Counted from the stretch's first letter, positions 1-8,650 are shown. The stretch: 64,000 nt of DNA from Paracandidimonas soli (GCF_004342005.1 NZ_SMBX01000007.1:62001-126000); one strand, 5' to 3'. Notes: generated by a model from the sequence alone, not told the origin. Numbers and translations are program-made.

Positions 1-1
1 G

Positions 2-487
2 CTGTTCAACTCCACCATGGGCCTGGGCGGCTGTATCGACGTCGCCTCCATGAACGGCGCCTACCGCATCGAAAACGACTTCGGCGTCACGCTCGGCGTC
101 TGGGGCCTGGACTCCGGGCCCTACCTGGTGCTGCCCTTCCTGGGCGCCAGCACCCTGCGCGACGGAGTCGGCAATGTCGGCATGATGGCCCTGGGCGCAT
201 CGGCCAGCACCCCCATCTTCGCAATCGATGACGTTCCCGTGCGCAATTCCATCCTCGGCCTGTACATCGTCGACGGACGCGCGGCGCTGCTGGAGGCCGA
301 CCGCCTGGTCGACGAGACTGCGCTGGATCGCTACAGCTTCATCCGCGACGCCTATCTGCAGAAACGCAAGGCCATGGTCGAAGGCTCCGCGGCGGACGAC
401 AACCTGCCCGACTACTCCGACGACGAAGACGACCTGCCCGCCGATTCCGGCAATGCGGCCCAGAGCCAGCCTGCCGCCGCAAACTAA
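2..487 (+). CDS. mlaA: MlaA (VacJ) outer-membrane lipoprotein, 3' part
   Basis: C-terminal 161 residues of MlaA, the outer-membrane component that removes mislocalised phospholipids from the outer leaflet and passes them to periplasmic MlaC. The start and the lipoprotein signal lie before the window. Family features are visible: an N-terminal stretch reading NSTMGLGGCIDVAS, the DFGVTLGVWG and GPYLVLPFLGAS blocks and the following RDGVG. The last ~35 residues are an acidic, Ala/Gln-rich tail. The stop is 10 nt before mlaC, so the two are co-transcribed. The mlaA-mlaC order is the usual one in Burkholderiales mla operons. The family call is secure; the gene is incomplete only because of the window edge. 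Confidence 0.93.
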   Translation: MFNSTMGLGGCIDVASMNGAYRIENDFGVTLGVWGLDSGPYLVLPFLGASTLRDGVGNVGMMALGASASTPIFAIDDVPVRNSILGLYIVDGRAALLEADRLVDETALDRYSFIRDAYLQKRKAMVEGSAADDNLPDYSDDEDDLPADSGNAAQSQPAAAN

Positions 488-497
488 GGAGTTCATC

Positions 498-1148
498 ATG
501 CAATCACAGACCTTCCTGTCGCCTGTCCTTCATTTGCTGCGCCGCGTCGCCGCCGTCGCCCTGGTGGGCGCGGCCTGCGTCGGCCAGGCCCTGGCCCAGA
601 ACGGCATCGACCCGCAACAACCGGCCGACGCTTTCGTCAAGGCCGTCGGCGAACGCGCCCTGGACGCCATGAAGGCGGACAACGCCGTACGCTCCGGCGA
701 CCCCGCCGCCATCACCGAAGTCGTCAACACCTACATCCTGCCCTACGTCAACCTGGAAAAGACGACCCGCCTCGCCGCCGGCCGCCACTGGCGACAGGCC
801 ACGCCCGATCAGCAGCGGCGCCTGGTCGAGGCTTTCAAAGGAACGCTGATCCGCACCTACAGCACCGCCTTCCGTCAGGTCACCCCGCACTCGACCCTGG
901 TCATCCTGCCCTATCGCGGCGCCGCCGACGCCACCGATACTGTCGTCAAGTCCTCTCTGACCAAGGAACGCGGCGGCGCCCCCGTTTCCATCGACTACCG
1001 TCTGGAAAAGACGGCCGACGGCTGGAAGATCTATGATCTGAACGTGGAAAACATCTGGCTGATCCAGAACTACCGCAATCAGTTCAACCAGGAAATCAAC
1101 GCCGGCGGCATCGATGGCCTGATCAAGGCGCTGAATCGCAACGCCTGA
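498..1148 (+). CDS. mlaC: MlaC periplasmic phospholipid-binding protein
   Basis: Periplasmic carrier (216 aa) that ferries phospholipids between the MlaA complex in the outer membrane and the MlaFEDB ABC complex in the inner membrane. Residues 1-33 are a signal peptide (Arg-Arg, hydrophobic core, cleavage after Ala-Leu-Ala). The mature part matches the MlaC/Ttg2D fold: helical N-terminus, a YVNLEKTTRLAAGRHW segment, RTYSTAF, and the C-terminal GWKIYDLNVENIWLIQNYRNQF signature. Start chosen at the ATG after AAGGAG (485-490); longer open frame upstream overlaps mlaA and lacks a signal peptide. A strong terminator follows, so no mlaB gene follows it here. Confidence 0.95.
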   Translation: MQSQTFLSPVLHLLRRVAAVALVGAACVGQALAQNGIDPQQPADAFVKAVGERALDAMKADNAVRSGDPAAITEVVNTYILPYVNLEKTTRLAAGRHWRQATPDQQRRLVEAFKGTLIRTYSTAFRQVTPHSTLVILPYRGAADATDTVVKSSLTKERGGAPVSIDYRLEKTADGWKIYDLNVENIWLIQNYRNQFNQEINAGGIDGLIKALNRNA

Positions 1149-1171
1149 TTCGCGGCACAGCCCAACACCAG

Positions 1172-1206
1172 CGCCGCGATACGCCAATGCGTATTGCGGC
1201 GTTTTT
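1172..1206 (+). terminator. Rho-independent terminator after mlaC
   Basis: A 13-bp stem (1172-1184 with 1189-1201, one G-T wobble) with a CAAT loop, followed directly by TTTTT at 1202-1206. It closes the mla operon 24 nt after the mlaC stop and separates it from pgi. Confidence 0.88.
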
Positions 1207-1257
1207 CCGAGCATTCCGCAGGCCAAAAGCCCGCCCTGACTGCCTGAGGTCCGAATC

Positions 1258-2835
1258 GTGAGCGATAACAACAATCCCCTGCCCCTGCCATCGCTGCCCG
1301 AATGGCGCAACTTCGTCGCCGCGACGCAGCAGTCCGCCATTTCCTTCGACCGGGCGCGCATCATCGACACCCCGGGACTGCAGCTGGACATCAGCGCCCA
1401 GCGCCATTCTCCCGAACTGACCGCCGCCGCGCAGGCCTTGCTCGACGCCCGCAATTTCGACGCCATGCGCCGGCACCTGCTGGAAGGCGGCATCGTCAAT
1501 CCCAGCGAAAAGCGCGCCGCGTGGCACTCCGCCCTGCGCGCGGCCGCCCCGGTCGGACCGATCAACGCCGAGCGCCAGCGCATGAACGAATTCATCCGCA
1601 AGGCCGACTCCGAGCGCCGCTGGCGCAACATCGTGCACATCGGCATCGGCGGCAGCGACTGGGGCGTGCGCCTGGCGGTCGGCGCCTTCGGCTACGCCGG
1701 CATGTGGCGCCAGGTCCGCTTCGTCGCCAATATCGACGGCCATGCCATCGAAGGCGGGCTGGCCGGGCTGGACCTGCGCGACACGCTGATCGTGATGGCG
1801 TCCAAATCGTTCACCACGGCCGAAACCCTGGAAAACGGCCTGCGCGCCCTGGAGCGCCTGCGCGCCGCCGGCGTCGAAGACCCCTACCAGCACGTAGTGG
1901 CCATTACCGCGCGCCCCGAGACGGCGCGCGACTGGGGCATCCCGGCCTCCCACGTATTCCGGCTGTGGGACTGGGTCGGCGGCCGATTCTCCCTCTGGTC
2001 CTCGGTCAGCCTGACCACCGCGCTGGCCATCAACTCCGACGTCGTGGCCGGCATGCTGGCGGGCGCCACGGCCATGGACCATCACTTCGCCAATGCGCCC
2101 ATCGAGAAGAACGCCCCTGTGCAGATGGCGCTGTCGGGCGTGGTCAACCGCAGTGTCCTGGGCTATGGCTCGCTGAACATCGCTCCCTACGACTTCCGCC
2201 TGGCGGCCCTGGTACCCTACATACAACAGCTGGAAATGGAATCGCTGGGCAAGTCCGTCACGCTGGACGGCCAGCCTGTCGGCGTCCCCACCGGACCCGC
2301 CGTCTGGGGCATGCCCGGCACGGATGCGCAACACACCTTCTTCCAGTGGCTGCACCAGGGCAGCGATGGCGCGCCCGTGGATTTCATCGTCTGTCAGAAC
2401 GCGGACCACCAGTGGCGCAACCATCACGAAAGCCTGCTCGCCAACTGCCTGGCGCAGCGCGAAGCGCTGCTGGAAGGCAAGTCGCACAGCCATGCGATGA
2501 TGGAGTGCCTGTCCGCCGGCATGTCGCACGACGAGGCCGAAGCCCTGGCGCTGCACCGCACCCACCCCGGCGGCCGCCCGTCCAACCTCATCGTGCTGCC
2601 GCGCCTCTCGCCCTACGCGCTGGGTTCCCTGCTAGCCCTGTACGAGCACAAGATCTTCGTGCAGGGCCTGATCTGGGGCATCAACCCCTTCGATCAATGG
2701 GGCGTGGAATACGGCAAGGTGCTGGCCACAGGCATCACGCGCGAACTGAACGGCGACATCCCCGTCGACGCCGCGCACGACGCCTCGACACGGCACTGGA
2801 TCGAGCAGTTCCGCAACGACAGCGCCAAACGATAG
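1258..2835 (+). CDS. pgi: Glucose-6-phosphate isomerase
   Basis: Cytoplasmic enzyme interconverting glucose-6-phosphate and fructose-6-phosphate. At 525 aa it is slightly shorter than the E. coli enzyme. Sugar-phosphate binding signatures are visible: GIGGSDWGVRLAV (near residue 130), SKSFTTAETLENG (near 182), and the C-terminal family signature WGINPFDQWGVEYGK (near 473). The proposed start is GTG, preceded at a suitable distance by TGAGGT. It stands alone: a terminator lies upstream and the convergent rfbC-like gene ends 12 nt downstream. Alcaligenaceae generally lack a complete Embden-Meyerhof glycolysis, so a gluconeogenic or cell-surface sugar role is likely (inference). Confidence 0.97.
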   Translation: MSDNNNPLPLPSLPEWRNFVAATQQSAISFDRARIIDTPGLQLDISAQRHSPELTAAAQALLDARNFDAMRRHLLEGGIVNPSEKRAAWHSALRAAAPVGPINAERQRMNEFIRKADSERRWRNIVHIGIGGSDWGVRLAVGAFGYAGMWRQVRFVANIDGHAIEGGLAGLDLRDTLIVMASKSFTTAETLENGLRALERLRAAGVEDPYQHVVAITARPETARDWGIPASHVFRLWDWVGGRFSLWSSVSLTTALAINSDVVAGMLAGATAMDHHFANAPIEKNAPVQMALSGVVNRSVLGYGSLNIAPYDFRLAALVPYIQQLEMESLGKSVTLDGQPVGVPTGPAVWGMPGTDAQHTFFQWLHQGSDGAPVDFIVCQNADHQWRNHHESLLANCLAQREALLEGKSHSHAMMECLSAGMSHDEAEALALHRTHPGGRPSNLIVLPRLSPYALGSLLALYEHKIFVQGLIWGINPFDQWGVEYGKVLATGITRELNGDIPVDAAHDASTRHWIEQFRNDSAKR

Positions 2836-2840
2836 AACGC

Positions 2841-2865
2841 CGGCGGCTCAGGCCCCGAGCCGCCG
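2841..2865. terminator. Convergent hairpin between pgi and rfbC-like gene
   Basis: Perfect 9-bp inverted repeat (CGGCGGCTC at 2841-2849, GAGCCGCCG at 2857-2865, 7-nt loop). It sits at the convergent ends of pgi and the rfbC-like gene and overlaps the last codons of the latter. There is no T-run, so termination is only inferred from position. Confidence 0.45.
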
Positions 2866-3396
2866 ACGCAGCTCCCGCAGGCTCAACCCGTCCGCATCGC
2901 GCGGCGACAGGATAGGACGATCCACCTGCCAGGCGACTCCCAGTTCGGGGTCGTCCCAGCGCAGGCAGACCTCGTCGCCCGGATCGTAATAGCGCGTGCA
3001 CTGATAGGAGACCAGCGCTTGCCCGGACAGCACGGCGAAGCCATGTGCGAATCCCGGCGGCACCCAGAGCTGCCGCAAGTCGGATCCATCCAGTTCCACC
3101 GACAGGAAGCGGCCGAACGACGGCGAGCCGATGCGCACGTCCACCACCACGTCCTGTATGCGCCCCTGCAGCACGCAGACCAGCTTGCCCTGGGGCTGGC
3201 GCAGCTGCAGGTGCAGGCCGCGCAGCACATCCTGGCCCGACTGGCTCAGGTTGCCCTGCACGAAATCCGCATCCACGCCCAGCCAACGGCGATAGTCGTC
3301 CCGCCGGTACTGCTCGGCAAACCATCCCCTGCCGTCGCGATGCACGGCCGGCGACAGCAGCTTGACACCAGGCAGAGACAGCTCCCGCACCTCCAT
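2848..3396 (-). CDS. rfbC: dTDP-4-dehydrorhamnose 3,5-epimerase (RfbC/RmlC family)
   Basis: Cupin-fold epimerase of the dTDP-L-rhamnose pathway (182 aa, normal family length). Visible features: DGRGWFAEQY near residue 21, LRGLHLQ at 59-65 carrying the catalytic-type His62, DVRIGSPSFGRF near 87, and VPPGFAHGFAVLSG near 112. An earlier ATG at 3414 forms a TGATG junction with the thiolase stop but has no Shine-Dalgarno. The ATG at 3396 has AAGGGTGG just upstream and fits the family N-terminus, so it is preferred. It lies at the end of a fatty-acid oxidation operon with no rfbA, rfbB or rfbD nearby, which is unusual. A relative acting on another sugar nucleotide is possible. Confidence 0.88.
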   Translation of the reverse strand: MEVRELSLPGVKLLSPAVHRDGRGWFAEQYRRDDYRRWLGVDADFVQGNLSQSGQDVLRGLHLQLRQPQGKLVCVLQGRIQDVVVDVRIGSPSFGRFLSVELDGSDLRQLWVPPGFAHGFAVLSGQALVSYQCTRYYDPGDEVCLRWDDPELGVAWQVDRPILSPRDADGLSLRELRRRLGA

Positions 3397-3413
3397 ATTC
3401 CACCCTTCGCGCA

Positions 3414-4613
3414 TCAAACGCGCTCGAAAATCCCCGCCGCGCCCATGCCGGTGCCGACGCACATGGTCACCATGCCGTACTTCAGATCATGCCTGCGCAG
3501 CGCATGGACCACCGTGGCCGCGCGGATCGCGCCCGTCGCCCCCAGCGGATGCCCCAGCGCAATGGCGCCGCCCATGGGATTGACGACCTGCGGATCCAGG
3601 TTCAGGTCGCGCATCACTGCCAGCGCCTGCGCCGCGAACGCCTCGTTCAGTTCGATCCAGCCGATCTGGTTCAACGCCAGTCCAGCCTGCTTCAAGGCCA
3701 GCGGAATCGCCTCCTTGGGCCCGATACCCATGATTTCCGGCGGCACGCCGCGCACCGAAAACGACACGAACCGGGCCAACGGCGTGAGATTATGCGTCTT
3801 CAGGGCGCGTTCCGACACGACCAGCAATGCGCCCGCCCCATCGGACATCTGCGAACTGTTGCCCGCGGTCACGCTGCCTTTGGCGGCGAACACCGGACGC
3901 AGCTTCGCCAGCGCCTCCAGGCTGGTATCGGCGCGCGGACCCTCGTCCTGGGACACGACCTTCCGGGTTTCGCGCACCTGATCGGATGCCAGGTCGGGGC
4001 GACGCGACACGACCTCGACCGGCAGGATTTCATCGGCGAATTCTCCTGCTTCCCGCGCCGCCAGCGCCTTGCGATGCGACTCCAGCGCGAACGCGTCCTG
4101 GTCCTCGCGAGAAATGTTCCAGCGGCTGGCCACCTGCTCCGCCGTCACGCCCATGCCGTAGGCAATGCCGAAGTTTTCATCGCGCGCGTAGATATCCGGA
4201 CTGAAGGTCGTGCTCACCCCCATCACCGGCACCTGGCTCATGGATTCGGTGCCGGCGGCGATGACGACGTCCGCCTGTCCGGTGCGGATGCGGTCTGCCG
4301 CAACCGCAATGGCGCTGAGCCCCGACGCGCAGAAGCGGTTGACCGTCATGCCGCCCACGGTATGGGGCAGGCCGGAAAGCAATACGCCGATACGGGCCAC
4401 GTTGAAGCCCTGCGGGCCCTCGGGAATAGCGCAGCCGACAATGGCATCCTCGACGGCCGCGGGATCCAGTTGCGGCGCCTGCGCCATCAGGCCGCGCAGC
4501 GCGGTCGCCAGCAAGTCGTCCGGCCGCGTGGCGGACAGCATGCCTCTGGGCGCCTTGCCGATCGGCGTGCGCGTGGCGGCGACGATATAAGCCTGTTGCA
4601 GATTCTGTTCCAT
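3414..4613 (-). CDS. Acetyl-CoA C-acyltransferase (thiolase)
   Basis: Thiolase (399 aa) cleaving 3-ketoacyl-CoA to acetyl-CoA plus a shortened acyl-CoA, the last step of beta-oxidation. All three catalytic elements are present: nucleophilic Cys95 in NRFCASGLSAIA, the C-terminal GHPLGATGA histidine block, and the second cysteine in MCVGTGMGAAG. ATRTPIGK is the usual thiolase N-terminus. The gene starts 15 nt after the fused dehydrogenase/hydratase gene stops and is transcribed with it, which points to a degradative FadA/FadI-type role rather than PHB synthesis. Its stop overlaps a possible upstream start of the rfbC-like gene. Substrate chain length cannot be read from sequence. Confidence 0.95.
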   Translation of the reverse strand: MEQNLQQAYIVAATRTPIGKAPRGMLSATRPDDLLATALRGLMAQAPQLDPAAVEDAIVGCAIPEGPQGFNVARIGVLLSGLPHTVGGMTVNRFCASGLSAIAVAADRIRTGQADVVIAAGTESMSQVPVMGVSTTFSPDIYARDENFGIAYGMGVTAEQVASRWNISREDQDAFALESHRKALAAREAGEFADEILPVEVVSRRPDLASDQVRETRKVVSQDEGPRADTSLEALAKLRPVFAAKGSVTAGNSSQMSDGAGALLVVSERALKTHNLTPLARFVSFSVRGVPPEIMGIGPKEAIPLALKQAGLALNQIGWIELNEAFAAQALAVMRDLNLDPQVVNPMGGAIALGHPLGATGAIRAATVVHALRRHDLKYGMVTMCVGTGMGAAGIFERV

Positions 4614-4628
4614 GTCCGCCTCCCTTGC

Positions 4629-7055
4629 TCAGTTACGCACCGGCTTGCCGGTCTTCAGCACGCTTTCGATCCGCTCCTGCGTTCTGGGCTGGCCCAGCAG
4701 CCACAGGAAGGCCTCTCGCTCCAGCCGCAGAATCCAGGCCTCATCGACCAGAGACCCCGGATCCACATCGCCGCCGCAGATGACGTGCACGATTCTTTCC
4801 GCCACGGTGAAATCGTGCGCGGAAATGAAGCCGCCCGCCTGCATATTGACCAGTTGCGCCTTGAACGTGGCGATGGCATCCCGCCCCGCCACCGGAAAAC
4901 GCGCCGGCAGAGGCGGGCGCCAGCCCAATTGCGCCAATGCCCGGGCCTGCTGCGCGGCGGCGGGCAGGACCTCGTGCCGGTTCATCACCACCATGTCCTC
5001 GTCGCGCAGATAGCCGATGCGGCGCGCATCGAGCGCAGACGCCGACACCTGCGCCGTGGCCGCCGCCGTGACGAAGCGCTTCAGGAAGGCCGTCAGCGGC
5101 GCATCCGGCGCCGCCTGCGCCCGCAGCTCCGCCGCCCGGCGCGCGCCGAACGTCAGGCCGCCCGCGCCGGGGACCACGCCGATGCCGGCTTCCACCAGGC
5201 CGATATAGGTCTCGAAATGCGCCACGCGCCGGGCGCAATGCACGGCCAGTTCGCAGCCCCCGCCCAATGCCAGCCCCGCCAGCGCCGCCACCACGGGCAC
5301 CTGGGCATAGCGCAGGCGCAGCGCCATCTCCTGCATCTCGCGCTCCATGGGCTCCACCGCCGCCGCGCCGCCGGACTGGAACGCCGGCAGCATGGCCTTC
5401 AGGTCGGCTCCCGCGGAGAAAGGATCATCCACATGGCCGATGACCATGGCGGCGTAGTCCGACTCCGCCAGATCGACGGCCTGCGCGATGCCGCGCACCA
5501 CGTCCGGCCCCAGCGTATGCATCTTCGTCTTGAACGATACGATCAGCACATCCTGCGGATGAGGCTCGGGCAGCGTCCAGCATCGGATAGCGTCCGTTTC
5601 GTGCACGACCACGCCCTCTTGGCCGCGCGATTCTCCGAACAGCAGCGGTGCGCCGAACTGGCGTTCATACACCGGCAGGTCGCTGGCGGGCTCGAAGCGG
5701 CCTTCCCCGGCATTCCAGGAGCCTTCCGCAACATGCACTCCCTGCCGTTCCCACACTGGCCCCCGCATGACCCATTCCGGCAGCGGCGCATCCGACAGAG
5801 TGCGGCCCGCCGCGATGTCATCCTGTATCCATTGCGCCACCTGCCTCCAGCCAGCCGCCTGCCACAGCTCGAACGACCCCGCCGCATGCCCGAAGCCCCA
5901 GCGCATGGCCTGGTCAGCCTGCCGGGCCGTATCGGCGATATCGGCCAGATGCACAGCGGCGTAGTGGAAGCTGTCGCGCAGCAAGGCCCATACGAACTGC
6001 GCCTGCGGATGCGAAGACTCCCGCAACGCGCTCAGCCGTGCGGCGGGGTCGCGCTGTGCCAGGGTGGCGGCGACCGCGTCGTCGATGCGCGCATCGGCGG
6101 GCACATAGCTGCCGCTGTCCGGATCCAGGCGCAGGATGGCCTTGCCTTCCTTGCGATAGAAGCCCGCCCCCGTCTTCTGCCCCAGCGCGCCCTTGGCGAT
6201 CAGGGCCTCTACCACCTCTGGAACGCGATAGAGCGCATGGAACGGATCGTCCGGCAACTGATCCTGCATGGTGCGCACCACATGCGCCAGCGTATCCAGT
6301 CCGACGACGTCCGCCGTGCGGAACGTACCCGACTTGGCCCGGCCCAGACGGGTGCCCGTCAGTTCGTCAACCAGTTCGTACGGCAAGCCGAATGCCCGCG
6401 CCTGCGCCATGACCGACAGGATGCCGAAGACGCCGATGCGATTGCCGATGAAATTGGGCGTATCCTTGGCGCGCACCACGCCCTTGCCCAGGGTGGAGAC
6501 CAGGAATGTCTCCAGGTGGTCCAGCAGCTCCGGCCGCGTCTCCTGCGTGGGGATCAATTCGACCAGCGGCATGTAGCGCGGCGGATTGAAGAAATGCACG
6601 CCGCAGAAACGCTCGCGCAATGCGGCGGGCAGCGCCTCGGCCAGGGACCGGATGGGAAGGCCCGAGGTATTGCTGGCCAGAATCGCGCCTTCCGCCACGT
6701 GCGGCGCCAGCTTGCGGTACAGGTCGTGCTTCCAGTCCAGACGCTCGGCGATGGCCTCAATGACAAGATCGCAATCGGCCAGCAGCGCCATGTCGTCGTC
6801 GTAGTTGGCCGGCACGATGGCGTCCGCCAGTTCCGGGCTGCCCAATGGCGCAGGCTTGAGCCTGGCCAGCTGCGCCACCGCCTTGCGGGCGATGGCCGTC
6901 CTGTCACCCTCTTTGGAAGACAGGTCGAACAGTACGACGGGCAGACCCGCGTTGACGCAATGCGCCGCGATCTGCGCCCCCATGACGCCGGCGCCGCAGA
7001 CCGCCACCTTGCGAATGTGCCGGGGCTGCCCGGCGCGGGAAGAATGTATCGACAT
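4629..7055 (-). CDS. Fused 3-hydroxyacyl-CoA dehydrogenase / enoyl-CoA hydratase (FadN/FadB type)
   Basis: Bifunctional beta-oxidation enzyme of 808 aa. The N-terminal half is the NAD-dependent 3-hydroxyacyl-CoA dehydrogenase: Rossmann motif GAGVMGAQIAAHCVNAG near residue 20, then HFFNPPRYMPLVE and the C-terminal dehydrogenase domain with GLDTLAHV. The hydratase/isomerase (crotonase) domain follows at about residues 490-700, with SAGADLKAM and LGGGCELAVHCARRVAHFE. This order is the reverse of E. coli FadB and is that of the FadN-like proteins. The start has GGAGGAAGC just upstream. It is the first gene of the operon with the thiolase. Likely substrate is long- or medium-chain acyl-CoA; no regulator is adjacent. 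Confidence 0.93.
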   Translation of the reverse strand: MSIHSSRAGQPRHIRKVAVCGAGVMGAQIAAHCVNAGLPVVLFDLSSKEGDRTAIARKAVAQLARLKPAPLGSPELADAIVPANYDDDMALLADCDLVIEAIAERLDWKHDLYRKLAPHVAEGAILASNTSGLPIRSLAEALPAALRERFCGVHFFNPPRYMPLVELIPTQETRPELLDHLETFLVSTLGKGVVRAKDTPNFIGNRIGVFGILSVMAQARAFGLPYELVDELTGTRLGRAKSGTFRTADVVGLDTLAHVVRTMQDQLPDDPFHALYRVPEVVEALIAKGALGQKTGAGFYRKEGKAILRLDPDSGSYVPADARIDDAVAATLAQRDPAARLSALRESSHPQAQFVWALLRDSFHYAAVHLADIADTARQADQAMRWGFGHAAGSFELWQAAGWRQVAQWIQDDIAAGRTLSDAPLPEWVMRGPVWERQGVHVAEGSWNAGEGRFEPASDLPVYERQFGAPLLFGESRGQEGVVVHETDAIRCWTLPEPHPQDVLIVSFKTKMHTLGPDVVRGIAQAVDLAESDYAAMVIGHVDDPFSAGADLKAMLPAFQSGGAAAVEPMEREMQEMALRLRYAQVPVVAALAGLALGGGCELAVHCARRVAHFETYIGLVEAGIGVVPGAGGLTFGARRAAELRAQAAPDAPLTAFLKRFVTAAATAQVSASALDARRIGYLRDEDMVVMNRHEVLPAAAQQARALAQLGWRPPLPARFPVAGRDAIATFKAQLVNMQAGGFISAHDFTVAERIVHVICGGDVDPGSLVDEAWILRLEREAFLWLLGQPRTQERIESVLKTGKPVRN

Positions 7056-7108
7056 GGCGCTTCCTCCGTGTAAACTGGATCGACGATAAACCTAGTGTAC
7101 CCATACCC

Positions 7109-7804
7109 ATGGCCAGACTGCCACGCCTGTACGCGCCGAATGTGCCGCAACTGGCACAGTCTACCTTCATCCATCCGCTGTCCCCCATCCCCGCCGAACC
7201 CGATATCCCCCCGCTCGACCTGCTGCGCATGTGGCTGACGCAGGACGCGGCGCCTCTGGGCATCGCCCTGCACGGCTGGCTGCTGATGGAGGACCGCATC
7301 ACGGTGCTGGCCACGCCGGAAGACCCGACCGCCCTGTCCCGGCTGTTCCAGGCGCTGGGCAGACGCATCGCCGCCCGCCTGCGCCATGGACGCGTCTTCG
7401 ACGGGCGCTACCGCAGCGCCCTGCTGCAGCCTTCGCAGTGGGTGCTGCCCGCATTGATATGGCTAGAATCCCTCCCCGTGCAGCTGGGCCGCACCAGCCA
7501 TGCCACGACCTGGCAATGGTCGTCGGCGCGATGTCATACCGGCATGAACAACAGCTTCCAGTCGCTGCTGAACGATCATGCGGATTACTGGAGCTGCGGC
7601 AACACGCCTTTCGAGCGGCAGACCAACTACCGGGCCATGCTGGAGGAGGGCCTGTCCAGCGCGCAGGCGGAAGCCATACGCCGGGCGCTGCACGGCCAGT
7701 GGGCGCTTGGCGACGAACCGTTCCTGCAGCAGCTCAGCCTGAAAGCATCGCGCCGCCCGACGCCCGCGCCGCGCGGCCGGCCGAGAAAGCGCGCGGCGGA
7801 GTGA
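7109..7804 (+). CDS. Y1 (IS200/RAYT-like) transposase homologue lacking the HUH and Tyr residues
   Basis: 231-aa relative of the REP-associated/IS200-like Y1 transposases: MARLPRLY start, QALGRR near residue 81, GRYRSAL near 99, WQWSSAR near 135, and the typical C-terminal GNTPFER, WALGDEPF and RRPTPAPRGRPRKR blocks. Where active relatives read LMPNHVHLL, this protein reads LMEDRITVL: both HUH histidines are replaced (Arg63, Thr65). Where the family has the catalytic Tyr (YIELNP-like), it has Trp118 (IWLESLP). The frame is intact and in host-like codon use. It therefore looks like a retained, non-catalytic descendant, perhaps DNA-binding. No terminal repeats or REP-like hairpin array were seen. 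It is divergent from the beta-oxidation operon. Confidence 0.8.
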   Translation: MARLPRLYAPNVPQLAQSTFIHPLSPIPAEPDIPPLDLLRMWLTQDAAPLGIALHGWLLMEDRITVLATPEDPTALSRLFQALGRRIAARLRHGRVFDGRYRSALLQPSQWVLPALIWLESLPVQLGRTSHATTWQWSSARCHTGMNNSFQSLLNDHADYWSCGNTPFERQTNYRAMLEEGLSSAQAEAIRRALHGQWALGDEPFLQQLSLKASRRPTPAPRGRPRKRAAE

Positions 7805-7943
7805 GGCCTGAGCATCAGGAGAGCAACGCAGCCAGGCCAACATTCATGCACCAGTCGGAACAACTCCTGAAACGTAAACTGCAAGGGCTTCGAACTTCAC
7901 CAACTCTTCCAATACTTGCTGCTCAATAGATATACCCGCGTAG

Positions 7944-8186
7944 CTACTCACCTCTCACAGGAGCTCCGATAGGCTTGGCGACGGTCGGCGGAATAATATC
8001 CATGACGGATGCCAAACGTGCCATCTCCAGGTCGCCACCGTCTACTCTCATTGGCATTCGACCTTCTCCAACAGGATTCCAGAAGAAAAGCCCACCGGAT
8101 ATGACGGCTTTGACTACCTGCGCGGCTCTCTCCGGAGCCACCGACTCCTCGATATGCGCGGTCAGATTCAGCCTGATCTCGTTCAT
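7944..8186 (-). CDS. Small hypothetical protein
   Basis: Possible 80-aa protein beginning MNEIRLNLTAHIEESV. I do not recognise it. The start at 8186 is preceded by GGGGGGAATCATC, a plausible binding site; a longer frame to 8222 has no such site. The sequence has no membrane segment or signal; it contains a central GGLFFWNPVGEG and a C-terminal IIPPTVAKP. Codon use is less GC-biased than the surrounding genes. It lies between the transposase-like gene and a gene-free stretch, suggesting a recently acquired or decaying segment. Reality of the gene is moderately uncertain. Confidence 0.45.
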   Translation of the reverse strand: MNEIRLNLTAHIEESVAPERAAQVVKAVISGGLFFWNPVGEGRMPMRVDGGDLEMARLASVMDIIPPTVAKPIGAPVRGE

Positions 8187-8650
8187 GATGATTCCCCCCC
8201 CTGGATTCCAACTCGCAGGCATATCGTGGCACTACGTATAGCGCCTACGGATTGAAACTTAGAAGAAAGTCTCGTGCCGTATCACGGACAAGACTGTCAC
8301 TATCCACTCAATTGTCCCTCACCCTCTTACATAGAAGGGAGGCGACCACCTCCTCTGATCAGATCGGGAATGTGCGGAAGAATACTCTTGCCGCCACAGG
8401 ATCACACGACAGAGTCCACTGAACAAAAATCAGGACTCCTGTTTGAAACCGCCGTCGTGAAGCATTCGTTTAACGCAGTAAGCACGGGCATGTCGCTCAA
8501 TCTGATAAAAAATCAATTCTCTCAGCCAACTGTACGGCCCATGGTCAACACCATCTGGAGCTGTTCACGGAGGTGGCCCAAGCGTGACGACGCTCAGGGC
8601 AGACCGCGTGTGGCGAGACCCGCGCCGCCCGGTTCCGGGCGGCGGGCGCA
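8187..8650. other. Gene-free, compositionally different stretch
   Basis: 464 bp with visibly lower GC than the neighbours (many AT-rich runs, for example near 8500-8520) and no convincing coding frame on either strand. The longest plus-strand frame (8274-8657) has no ribosome-binding site or recognisable family. Only a hairpin close to the right edge (8623-8644) stands out. Probably intergenic debris of an old insertion together with the small gene at 7944-8186. Confidence 0.5.
8623..8644 (-). terminator. GC-rich hairpin after the Bug receptor gene
   Basis: Perfect 10-bp inverted repeat (CGCCGCCCGG at 8623-8632 and CCGGGCGGCG at 8635-8644). It lies 6 nt beyond the stop of the minus-strand Bug gene. 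No T-run follows, so it may stabilise the 3' end or terminate weakly. Confidence 0.5.

Noticed and set aside
228-1148. Longer mlaC start at 228
   Set aside because: The extension overlaps mlaA by over 250 bp and would hide the signal peptide; the ATG at 498 has a proper ribosome-binding site.
3489-7073. A 1194-codon open frame on the plus strand
   Set aside because: It is antisense to the thiolase and fused beta-oxidation genes. High GC removes stops in this register, and its translation is low-complexity Arg/His/Gln-rich with no family motif.
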